Shown one piece after another: positions 25,901 through 28,636 of a stretch of 41,315 bases of DNA (positions within the stretch are counted from its first letter, which is position 1; the number at the start of each line of letters is the position of its first letter). Below the pieces are notes generated by a model. The model was not told where the DNA came from and made no database searches. It saw only the letters and a list, made by a program, of their open reading frames with translations. This DNA is from Eubacterium sp. (GTDB lineage Bacteria > Bacillota > Clostridia > Oscillospirales > Acutalibacteraceae): NCBI GenBank assembly GCA_029050995.1, contig JAIDLO010000169.1, forward strand, positions 1 to 41,315. The letters run 5' to 3'. A program made the translations under genes and the position numbers.

Positions 25901-28603
25901 GAGAGCTACGACGGTACTTTTGATGCCGAAGAAAAAGGCTTGTCCGGCGTTGAAGTAGCACTTAAGAGATTTACCTATGAGAATGGTAAGTGGGAAGATG
26001 ACAAGGCTTATGTAAATACTGTTAAAACAGATAAAGACGGTAATTACATCTTTGAAAATCTTGAAACTTATATCGAAAAAGATGGTGTTAAATATCTTGT
26101 AGGCTATGAGGTTTGGGTAGCTGAACAGCCTGCTGGATATGAAATAACAAGATACCAGAATGACAGTAAGGTTCTTCTTGATAGTCATATCATTAAGCCT
26201 GAAACAAAGCTTGATGAATTGATTGACGGCAAGATTGTTGTAGCATCTATCGTTGAAGAAGATATAACAGGTATTGACGAAAGCTATATTGTTGATGGCA
26301 GAAATGTAATTCTTGCAGAAAATATCAAGGAATATGATGCAGGCTATAAGGCTCAGGAAAAGGGCTCAATCAGCGGTATTATATTTGATGATATAAACTA
26401 TGATGCAAATCTTGATGAAGAAGATGGCAGATTAGAAGATGTTGAAGTAACACTCAAGAGATTCATTTATGAAAATAATGCGTGGACAGAAGATACCGAA
26501 TTTAAGACATTAACGGATAAAGACGGTGCTTATATCTTCGATAATCTTGATACCTATAAAGCTATGGAAGACGGAAATCATCTCTATGGCTATGAGGTAT
26601 GGGTAACTGATGGTACAGAAGGTTACGCAGTAACAAAGTATATGAATGACAGTTATCTTCTCGTAAACGGCCAGATTATTAAGCCTGATACAAAGCTTCC
26701 TGAAATGCTTGACGGCAAGATTGTTGTTGCTGAACCTGCAGCTGATAAATCAGGTGTAGATCCAAGCTTCATTGTTGAGAACTACAATATCGTTCTTGCA
26801 GATCATATGAAGCATTATGACGGTGGATTAACAATCCAGGAATACAGCTCCATTGAAGGAAATGTATTTGATGATATGAATTATGACGGCATTATTGATG
26901 AAAATGATACAATGCTTCCGGAAGTTCAGATCGGATTAAAACGCTTCATATATGAAGACGGCGAGTGGAAACTTGCTCAGCCTGAAGATGCTGAATATTA
27001 TCAGACAACTGTTACAGACGAAGATGGTCATTACATTTTCGATAATCTTGATATCTATGTAAATGATGGAGAGAATAAGCTTTACGGCTATGAACTTTAT
27101 GTAATCGGCATAGAGGATAGATTTGTAACGAAGTATCAGATGAACAATGGCGAAAATGATAGTGCTCTTCGTGATGTTACTTATCAGATTATTAAGAAAG
27201 ATACAGAGCTTTCTGAAATGCTTGACGGCAAGATGGTTCTTGCACAGTCAGCAAAAGAACAGGAAAATCCAAACACACCATATATCGTTGAAGGATATGA
27301 TGTTGTTAAGGGTGTTCACCTCGTTCAGTACAATGCAGGTCTTGTTCCTGTAAGGGAATATCATATCAGCGGTTATGTATGGAATGATATAAACAGAGAC
27401 GGTATCATTAATGATGATGAAAAGTATATGAGCGGTGTGAATGTAACACTTGAACGCTATTATTTCCTTGATGGTAAGTGGTATGCGCTTCCTGAGGAAG
27501 AAGAGGCTGACAATGAAACTGTTGACGGCGAAGAAAACAGCGAGATTGATGTTCAGAATGAAGATGCAACCGAAACTGAAGAAATTTCAAATGTTGCTGT
27601 AACAGATAAGAACGGCTTCTACTCATTCAATGATCTTCCACTTTCAACAATTGTTGACGGAAGAATCGTAGTTTGCGGCTACAAGGTTAAGATTGAAGAA
27701 CTTCCAAGCAATTATGCAGTCACTGTTCTTCATGCAAATGAAATTACAGTTGATGATACTGCTCAAACTGAAGATGCAGAGGTAACGGAAGAAACAGAGG
27801 TTACTTTGTATGACAGTGATTTGAATGATAAAACAGGCTATCTTGAAGATGGCGATGCACTTATCGTTCTTGCAGATTTGGCTGACGAAACAACGCCTGA
27901 ATCCTATAATATTGATAACTTCAATATTTCTTATGGCGAATCAGTAGAGCATTTAGATGCAGGTCTTATTCCATTCGGCGTAGGAAGCATCGCAGGTATT
28001 CTTTTCGAAGATGCTAATGAAAACGGTGTTTATGAAGAAGGCGAATTGATCTTCGAAGGCGAAACAATTTATCTTGATTACTTCCTTGCTGTTAAGCAGG
28101 AAAATGATGAAGATTCAAAAGATTCTGCTGAGGGCGAATTTGTGAGCTTCAAGAATAAGAAAGTTAAAACCGATGAAAACGGTTACTTCATCTTTGAAAA
28201 CCTTCCGATTCTTGATGAAGACGGCAACCCATATCAGTATAAGCTTGATATGAAGAAGCCATCTGAAAGAGACTTTACAACATCATTCGCATTCGTTGTA
28301 ATGGGCGAGGATAAGCTTAATATTCTCTCACATGCAAGTGGAGACGACGAAAATGCAGGTACAACTCCTGTAATCTCCGTTGCTGTTCCAAGAGCAGATA
28401 AGAATTATTACAATCTGAAATGGCAAATTGACGGTTATAACCATTCAAATGCTTATCTTGGATTAACACAGGTTGATAATTCTGAAAAGGTTAATACCGG
28501 TATTGAAGGAACATATTTCTATGTATTAATACCTGTAGCTTCAGCGATAATGCTCCTTGCTGTACTTTACAGCAAAAAGAAAAAAAGAAAGGAAACAGAC
28601 TAA
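4871..28603 (+). CDS. Giant secreted, probably wall-anchored multi-domain surface protein (~7,910 aa)
   Basis: One unbroken frame encodes about 7,910 residues (roughly 0.9 MDa). It starts with a signal peptide (basic MGNSIRKR, hydrophobic core, likely cut after VVNA, residue 33). Residues ~34-720 are an Ig/DUF11-like N-terminal part. Residues ~725-1320 hold three closely related ~190-residue repeats, followed by diverged relatives to ~2580. Residues ~2580-5420 contain several modules with 'V-x-D-x-LP' strands (VIYDKLP, TDILPAG, VIYDVLP), the pattern of DUF11-like and isopeptide-type beta-sandwiches, and are rich in Tyr, Asn and Asp. Residues ~5424-7870 are about 13 SdrD-B-like repeats with D-x-N-x-D-G loops. 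The end, K-V-N-T-G-I, a 20-residue hydrophobic stretch and SKKKKRKETD, looks like a sorting signal. I infer an adhesin or stalk; ligand unknown. The downstream class B sortase probably anchors it. Confidence 0.92.
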   Translation: MGNSIRKRILGLFLAIVTFVTAFIQPVGFVVNAADGITEAPPLKLSMEYKSGGNEAVNKGESDKDAGLNFGGTGNYSLVGRGKEKGVIANIAIDIDATEGQAEEIYLDLDLPFFYFDEDGTFRTTYKKSEVPAAYLDENGEPIMAIVCEIANPESITSWDVKYEEQLTGNVHLQSRSLSVRSGNQINLLVHFYYKGYVPENTSGTIKLGGGYDNYLDKNKKEYGPWSVHPQNVKAPEALYTLVCSNLQWEASVEAVEPRNALWDKYNYLVYKVKIENTSEDAGSFYYKQTYRFALPNQGDSNAEGLYFEDAMKWIYNADGDPIQNDQFYADKDREHDFVGVPGKGGVMIYDVTNISQSTLDEWDLISFDNAVDDSGNTLEPMSYKFTQDASVIFGYEGNVYGSKDRENITDPDALDTSYKEFYVAIPMKTDIRNHHDPARIPADIYYTIKFGNNYDWTKVDRSNVCNGFAEIENRFTHSKYVLDDNGKKVQNKYVAIGDDADYYLGNFANKGEDIYVNGVLTEQLNNVPAFNAAAVDTHNKDLDLQRISILFNYGVPFAYQAREPQLTDWFKETGTVEFGFYTIDTAKSTPEKTVYVLDPETKKPVITYVPLGTMVPDASLTTSTVKAWSLEIGNLLKDYESGNNSVYASTFKVKFKERIDPNEEFDGVIQVHGVVNKPIEFKNDLETEYETWFWLNKSAVNDEEGYLKTPHKVGPVSASVTATRPIPGLIVDAYKPLSDGTIEYKNSETVPDQEGGVGFRYKPYNTGISRVVPGILKSGTLASKKTISGGTSISEGLLADKIILSKKLVEDISTVEKIDLYTTDNLKTPITVTPDKFKTDDDGNYYIDRTEWNGKELANFEITFKKFDKKVEADNDIFVLVEGSPNVPGSTIKVNSVFTTDYEDKDLNVKADASASLVDAPTVPRVDAQAIYSANGTTSRQDTLEVPLDVPGVGFTYLLSNDSISKIKPGVFSSGTLASDRSGNAEGLIADRIILSKKLVEDISNIESVDIYTTNNLTTPITVTPDKFKTDDDGNYYIDSDEWKSKGTLANFKVNFNSFNSAVKKADDIFVSVVGTANIVKVHRITSNFSTNYADTSFNKSYDDPATLNIKAASPKIISDVFKTESDSTKTYGDPLNVPVNINGIGFRYRIYNNSISRITPGLFDSGTYVYGSGTDLAHFYTNKIVLSKKLVDTAKINSIYVYTVSDPTNPIIITPDKFKSDSAGNYYIEKEKSTWSDKGELLHFEVKFDSFPNNINAADDEIFILAEGYSDTVRNRYINYNNYQSIHIVGTFRTDYSNQTNSSATDPADMRVDSISPYIIGQTFCPSRGLTSDKNIADVNNRTATTHHNIKVANQQDDSYYSFKIVNASVSPAGEGDISIDFTRNNVGDKTPNVSDVNVKGYLSKNITISKFDGLCDITSIKLYNWDTDPNSNPADVTIPISSIDTSSDSFTIDLSKYNSITYLGRVVIEFDEFYGNPSPKDDDYMTIKVDGLADWYEHLDADLTFNPHNVTMYDRVMKVTDCIYIDRPYATLHADVKYNKDLSGSAVSAASNTDGNQMTLGVPYDRDFHYEIKVGNSFISKLDDLDLTITLPVNNNQGAEANTGFHTTGFEFSKHLIDDYDDLKTFTFYDVDHPNDGIKFVFDKANGTFTDEAGKVYKVVNDKGDISIDEKTIFVDWNIKNLSKIVINGTGFAAEAPETENIINIYGFVDSVFGTHNVMGVLGENWLAGLRQNPANRVESRDTADAYTSKMYFDTVINAGYKDIGTANPPRFDKSTNSVEHIRKNYYTTSTGAIWEDNSELDVGYKSIGSFMVDFRQYLNVGSNKPENTKTNSSHQEHETWSYVHTASLNTAANVDVKVNLEADKFDAYYLKVHKNSKDYIDKLTIERQDDTIMSFTKADWEDNSVELDEDGDQYYVIDLLQLIGEDSSIYYDIYKSPKDYVPNNPVKNVIVSLNINRMQADAAGKSLDPDYGTWYKKDNDATKYQFEITGRFYKEGKVTATAESTINVGNQISDREYAKAKDRTQDTKNVPEGQRSPWSYTNYYLHHWPVTRGWSYNEWEPSDASHMFSRANVFVYQEANYIAKGVHKSTSTKQDLNCTFSSYNEFAVSFYQGIRQHNNNSNHHDYLAGSGTSWCYQDAFDWLGMHAYTDKVVLEDTLPYVRTDDEAGYYGFLTQRIYISPKVYKYIDYIELFKQTNGSDSGTVVLHKDDFAGTATVTASPSGLSGNDEGVTHNDFYLISLIYPDSTDTDPKDNGYHLVLGENEFVTKYKIHLKDLPGDVDYASELAGRTDLLDADNHNDAATPDVYVGGGVYRIKNDNIVDRDYNSMNATSYTDATPIAYFTSGPDKALLNAYRVPFQGGYLIHETSKSDHIIYDYETANGAKQNIEPNVAAFEIKVWNRPDNGQEAGRSANIDSATVTASMHTYYRLSHIYIPAEFITGKWFNVESLVLNYGAGSSITYDLNKLIASKYFALDPSDSSRYVFDLYLFVKDNLGAFNVASANNYVKGDKYYQAYISSFKIKLTACDKKNNPLDGGEFLNPNRESLVGTNAKTPAQAQPTITYDGVYVDRTDADIKSNSWTKKSKPTVINPANTYVNDTAYYNTLSLQFTSPDRDAEPYNTNKLSGTVDRDYYYVRNIVSTMLVDLKRTTELKDGSKTFAYDVDNNSYAKGLLDDKGNKVIAVDSGHLLPDDYIEYQLSIGTASDAMIPLYRPGARMIVPQGQRIVGWYVLSNDTKNFTNDDITATVKDAAANKVAVEKGKYYSLRSASGADTETLYRQIDFAFGSASGTVEENQMLQGEKAVLVVVTQLTDELSPFEGKTLNPTVYAYSHPEHTYSQYRIDHMLQDASGALKSDSSSSNVSSEYTYYGSGTGESYYRYSTKLDANPVFGEYQNENTYLTDIRSSQTFYRNPYNLSLSARYDTSRYYDEMPMTFNMGSTASQGYMINDTYHSLESAVFTVSFLSAANGRLYKGFDLTQKAEFPYPENVDQHKGETASAEYCYFVDSSDNVIGTDIGIYETTAPQTEKWISEEFVVESFDGLTDEQIASGKYYLLKDAVKVRWTYYDIPAGSAADPIVFIPKDNPYVLKGHGRYRDIRTDAQKKNTAVNDIFTITFSGDFSYTHKHSEVVENTVANVTGDKTFSEKMSFKGSGSYTINIVRERPILTLHTQIFDDEAKAEAPYNANVAQLKGYRPGDKIWYKSTVKNIERTFNYSGTNYKVMGALLDPVIYDKLPEYITTGLSKDNIKIVWYDAEGNAKPASEIPDYEIIQRKIESPDFGGDMVTSKSDTDGIGSSPFASGHMFADINLNESKGNTDSTDINYNVYAIQFEKGSRLEIGERIEVYYEAQIRYEDLPLAYTTRACDGGSKTFVDYYPKMSEYYQASAYYSTPFKSYPYIGDMNYSGGYGSLTQFKNANVMMDMNYLYHDVGVSGTRNKNIDRYDYLKDSFVYMPGTSSNDDNYGGKNGILKDYDVNIDSIQQSTIYSPRYSDDLYGHLNDMLPTTKFYVDGSGYGRDWYNLMMSYREKSADWQNVDVHEDAVIWAESRIHLQTAWLATSSQIISNDKDYQASTEYLPTVFHNTKMDTQHEPCDTYSWHNIYSSILNDDSITALEYDQYFTSRLGAYNYGDWDLTSGIEFYYVMPQGIEPTLKADNKTPDFSNVKAYIMNGGTSNAPQYEEINEDLVDISVVQTPYDSTINYLTPQIMQDPILSDSTMNRTGDSYVGKDSYYSADEHKSWVFKVTVKKTLGKWFNRGSNTGYMMLVDIPSHVYATPKDEYWYDEVMAKPLDTSDQDSLYYQIFDTTTLWGNNYLPKMPAASRASSQYGGMDYLWNSYYYYSGSGNAGCNGNFYFVNGSPNMPYINGMNVSNREVTAQGEIFDSGKDNFSSGVRNTFASTGTRAHMRKPFIRTWTTVGKDNIDGYNAKDYYVDAQGDTSTLNIHVENKYWLNTLAVDYVSYYGSRTPYRVYHKYATDGGNKGTLYYPVVTDILPAGIVPKDTNGDLFTKDNDYNATKELAWTLYGADYSGNTRSAIEALDDEKALYSAKVEYIELDCEDESTEGRYMVTFWQKDTDIRLADKAKISSESSRVFSFDFFTQNGPDDLTEDFESNTDLLDQYQSNKTFVSSELENFKFIIDSETYSGEGHNPYYVGQRRVTNYNGTSVSDPRYDISGTQQINNGNTLPLIYVSNSNKSLVHFTNEAIDATVDKGDLRYFADNGKLMIKKNYSNATEELNFEDYYDIRQDVRINSADIDKLDAHNPTGDIGVYTSNRIRCTRPNIENQTFVSYDPALDLDDLGKRSPNGLKGDYEYYPDETTHVNYMDNLYYNIKIDNPKDKTDYYNRGNIAHGIIRVTAVLPSILSFTGSYYKDDSILNESLYLIYKDSDGNVTEMRSLSDLYDNGYTLNIISDSRNADGNEVLVFEIITAGDYNDPDAEPTYSDFVHGKHLPGYFGADETLVLGIKTLVTNNIFPPSSVMTGDRYWDNELKADSYVTFDDITGSYLTSYDDEAFEENLDYLDDARIIYTRPTEDNIYDDIDWDCDTDFNDSYAQDVSAVITLLKPHAVVRLDTSVQRIEVINPDLLGNMKRAVDDPTVKGSSRTAVYLDQVVNDGSSVRSFFVDYRVPFRGTVEGTREEAPVTADWIPNRLYAVGTGKWEIPESAGSEEYREALKEKLRVKVYAMFVEDPKLTDDGYEDADVSYEGINNLWEGDWINLTELHNKKTLGINSDSVPIYENSIIDITSVFDELPGTVYQLRYVIESDDPEYIVPHGFRLAVDADDDSDNGSQEMDEIDPNRENVNPLPESVTSDIVYNTDGTVNYGETRVGNAAFVVTTMTNMHPRKRHVNFFASAMAHYDETASHKAVISERDRAGYYITRELPVLETDLSAQYFKNSPNLDPETGEELNWSFKWDNDILISSSSHMLKFSSSLRNLSQAAIDETNIKNTKQDTATNVQMSVVLPFIQDIDSTIESQDENSIEYKNYKYVEYGSDAWKNSIDKDYESPKAFPGNFTPVWTWHVENEDGEVINSQIDSVALVMEDKITDITNTRERRVLTFSSEGVLNPGEKILIDLMLPISTNYSGIVSEDLMNCKNFGFKSGAFVPYIPQVEASSKTYAYEVDTRDVNSNAIRNSENTVTTSISVISFVSEAAFNRSKVSFSEYGSGNNVMGNDFKRPSLVPEGTRYSFLSSIINPDTDPQSSGYKQPVIYDVLPFVGDTTLTPQVGGVVKDRGSDWRGYLQLESLEVISQIGVNKTKLVNNKDVDIWIGPFKTDNKAVGKIKELDISELPSTEQTSDTEFYKVLRSSTAEKQKYFVKLTDLLSLKASNKDRFEELQKHAQAIYVEPKASYHLTPNTMLSVSYELKAPLNLPLFNGYSPEDTSETLVADVADVDGWNTFTAQTEDRPVTESPEAGVYIAAPADKGYIGHYVWLDESYNAEFFDEADYYQRNGEGRWILDKATKDLNYDGKIDDPGINDVKVELLSASGYPVNKLGEPVVEVDGRYCIIDEKTGLLKRDTANNLVYTTLGPVSYTTEKDAYGNDGYFIISNITPGNYKLRYTFPEGEYDKYAITTRRIGQSKVPMTVYRPGRDSLPNLGNAGKGDEPSDGAAVKSLVIQTDSAIRIDAIGTDPSKYAAYDEKMTSYDLGVAPSFAYGGYAWREISSQINGLKDSADAATGFRKENGIKDILIAIYEVVENPDAVDELDKYDYRYAYDADGKQITGRFSLPGDTQATSERKKTYLRTDADGYFKTTLYPYKSYIAVAYHEDSLAPSPVTLSSYPLKFELDNDMSYNSLMDRDTTSVFAADPTNDEYDMGKCVNGQYGTYNRLGFAFISTGIGSIGKYVFIDENYDGIRSEYIDDAGYIVSEHGLENVRLVLERWYYNPAATKNKWVKVGDVADTVSVGNAYTFVIDNDDFYYTVDDPGSTNYGKTYVCGYKVKVDMDSVDEVSKNTGTQYVATKYLMNDGVSDSNLPLTGDHYRYLNDVPVIANEIVDDSDIDPNNPEQVTIDGVTYDMSRGRSVTDLDAGFATVDTAHIKGIVWNDKNYDGIRNTIADEDGNIVPQENGVGNVELQLIPYVYHKDSKGAFKWYPLTAEDLADPSLYDEYNTVTTKSDSDGVYDFSGVRPTAVLNDALKNELCIVGYKIKVNSNITDMGYGITKYLTNGKVDDSELRVDKNGVMVLNSDNDYIITARKTAEEDLDYEYGSEDIHKDTNHKNLLIQNPLGYFDVNKVTDYEGNDAGLVQFQKNSVSGRVWVDTNYDGIMNDTELGMENIKLTIKRYYLESGGADPEEGIGNWVEDTTFKSPTVKSDKDGNYIFKDLPAQICKNENYYLAGYKVFVVDHPDMSTYAITLYRTYDENQRGSDLKGKELIEDKEYVVLANPCGTYNPASVDTTAGSEAGAYKNLSYVVKYQGTYYDVVAPNPKTELDAGYTDYKYSVIKGNVFEDVDYDGLYGDDDAFTDALKEAIYNSYDEKVIITATAFYYDPDADVETEEEKWNVYSLINGFNFMPETFTTEVTVDSDGSFELEVPTKFNIGGVNYLAGYKLNVNIIPDEFHVTKYLVNNGIDDNVLNKNDEGDYWLTKTYPGAEYTGTFMEEKDGYVIAAAPSDNSVSSNIVAGYDIAGTRTLEDYNIGYTARQVASIAGYVYKDGNYNGKYDFRNPDTPLTGIRIGLKRYVLNEETNTWEDANNDQEYYKTIRTDRNGYYEFLELPTHREAGEFGDIPLLYGYTVWLIEMPKDANGKPLAATYYQYNHERYDSALIADTMQIVKDDQGYNGPGEYYSDTDRITIIADPVDEDDSLQYIVSGYNIVQGMSRRAYSVGLVDYQKASIIGNVFDDTNYSGLIDEENPKFDDFEIGLKRYKLVDGEWQSAQPDDEEYFDVVSTDANGDYVFDNLDIYTEENDTNVLYGYELYVVHAPKGFEITKYQVNDGDNDSAVTLDNQIIKQDTSLDEMYDGMLVLADKNEKGVDHTYLIDGYDIVRANNLDNYNAGYIEQRLGTISGTVFDDESYDGTFDAEEKGLSGVEVALKRFTYENGKWEDDKAYVNTVKTDKDGNYIFENLETYIEKDGVKYLVGYEVWVAEQPAGYEITRYQNDSKVLLDSHIIKPETKLDELIDGKIVVASIVEEDITGIDESYIVDGRNVILAENIKEYDAGYKAQEKGSISGIIFDDINYDANLDEEDGRLEDVEVTLKRFIYENNAWTEDTEFKTLTDKDGAYIFDNLDTYKAMEDGNHLYGYEVWVTDGTEGYAVTKYMNDSYLLVNGQIIKPDTKLPEMLDGKIVVAEPAADKSGVDPSFIVENYNIVLADHMKHYDGGLTIQEYSSIEGNVFDDMNYDGIIDENDTMLPEVQIGLKRFIYEDGEWKLAQPEDAEYYQTTVTDEDGHYIFDNLDIYVNDGENKLYGYELYVIGIEDRFVTKYQMNNGENDSALRDVTYQIIKKDTELSEMLDGKMVLAQSAKEQENPNTPYIVEGYDVVKGVHLVQYNAGLVPVREYHISGYVWNDINRDGIINDDEKYMSGVNVTLERYYFLDGKWYALPEEEEADNETVDGEENSEIDVQNEDATETEEISNVAVTDKNGFYSFNDLPLSTIVDGRIVVCGYKVKIEELPSNYAVTVLHANEITVDDTAQTEDAEVTEETEVTLYDSDLNDKTGYLEDGDALIVLADLADETTPESYNIDNFNISYGESVEHLDAGLIPFGVGSIAGILFEDANENGVYEEGELIFEGETIYLDYFLAVKQENDEDSKDSAEGEFVSFKNKKVKTDENGYFIFENLPILDEDGNPYQYKLDMKKPSERDFTTSFAFVVMGEDKLNILSHASGDDENAGTTPVISVAVPRADKNYYNLKWQIDGYNHSNAYLGLTQVDNSEKVNTGIEGTYFYVLIPVASAIMLLAVLYSKKKKRKETD
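7042..8825 (+). repeat. Three tandem ~190-residue repeats in the N-terminal part of the giant protein
   Basis: Units begin near 7042, 7634 and 8216, a period of about 575-600 bp. Each has, in order, GxGFxYxxxNxxIS, PGxxxSGT, a conserved IILSKKLVEDIS-like strand, an ITVTPDKFKTDDDGNYYID-like block, and a closing DDIFVxVxG strand. Units 1 and 2 share near-identical DNA in the PDKF block (an exact run of about 30 bases), which points to recent duplication or gene conversion. Unit 3 is clearly related but more diverged. Confidence 0.85.
21140..28480 (+). repeat. Tandem array of about 13 SdrD-B-like repeats in the giant protein
   Basis: Unit starts are near 21140, ~21830 (weak), 22385, 22976, 23618, 24185, 24797, 25361, 25871, 26363, 26846, 27359 and 27983. 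Each opens with a strand like SIxGxVFxDxNYDGxxD, then GxxVxLKRFxYExGxW, then TDxDGxYxFxNL, GYEVWV, a TKYxxNxGxxDSxL segment, and ends in YNAGY/LDAGL. Periods are 483-642 bp, so units are 160-215 residues, longer than the ~110 residues of staphylococcal B repeats. The D-x-N-x-D-G loops are of the calcium-binding kind. The late units (25361-27350) are the most alike. Confidence 0.88.
27494..27600 (+). other. Acidic low-complexity insert in the penultimate B repeat
   Basis: Between the LPEEEE segment and VTDKNGFYSFNDL the repeat carries about 35 residues made almost only of Glu, Asp, Asn, Thr and Val. A second such stretch (TEDAEVTEETEVT) lies near 27770-27810 and a shorter one near 28100. They interrupt the beta-rich repeat pattern and look like flexible, negatively charged linkers close to the wall-anchored end. 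Confidence 0.7.
28490..28600 (+). other. C-terminal sorting-type signal of the giant protein
   Basis: K-V-N-T-G-I (VNTG at residues 7874-7877), then a 20-residue hydrophobic stretch (7881-7900), then S-KKKK-R-K-ETD form the three-part layout of a sortase substrate. The first two motif positions differ from LPXTG and resemble the x-(P/V)-x-T-G motifs associated with clostridial class B sortases. A class B sortase lies two genes downstream. Confidence 0.7.
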
Positions 28604-28621
28604 GGAGGATTTCCTCCTTAG
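28600..28621 (+). promoter_or_regulatory. 10-bp perfect hairpin burying a consensus Shine-Dalgarno at the giant gene stop
   Basis: Positions 28600-28609 (CTAAGGAGGA) pair exactly with 28612-28621 (TCCTCCTTAG) around a 2-base gap. The stem includes the TAA stop of the giant gene and an AAGGAGG SD. The next start (28637) is 28 bases beyond the SD and has only a weak site of its own. No T tract follows, so it is not a typical terminator. It may control passage or translation into the next gene, or protect the mRNA end. Confidence 0.6.
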
Positions 28622-28636
28622 CCTGTACCATAGGTT

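Noticed and set aside
25526..26188. 220-residue frame on the - strand
   Set aside because: It is a mirror of the Asp/Asn/Tyr-rich repeat array of the giant gene; the Ile/Phe-rich translation is what antisense of such codons gives.
21140..28480. CRISPR or simple DNA repeat array
   Set aside because: The repetition is at protein level with 483-642 bp periods in one reading frame, not short repeats with spacers.
4871..28603. Possibility that the giant frame is several genes fused by assembly error
   Set aside because: No internal signal peptide, SD-led restart or sorting signal was seen between the ends, and module types change gradually in one frame; still best confirmed with long reads.
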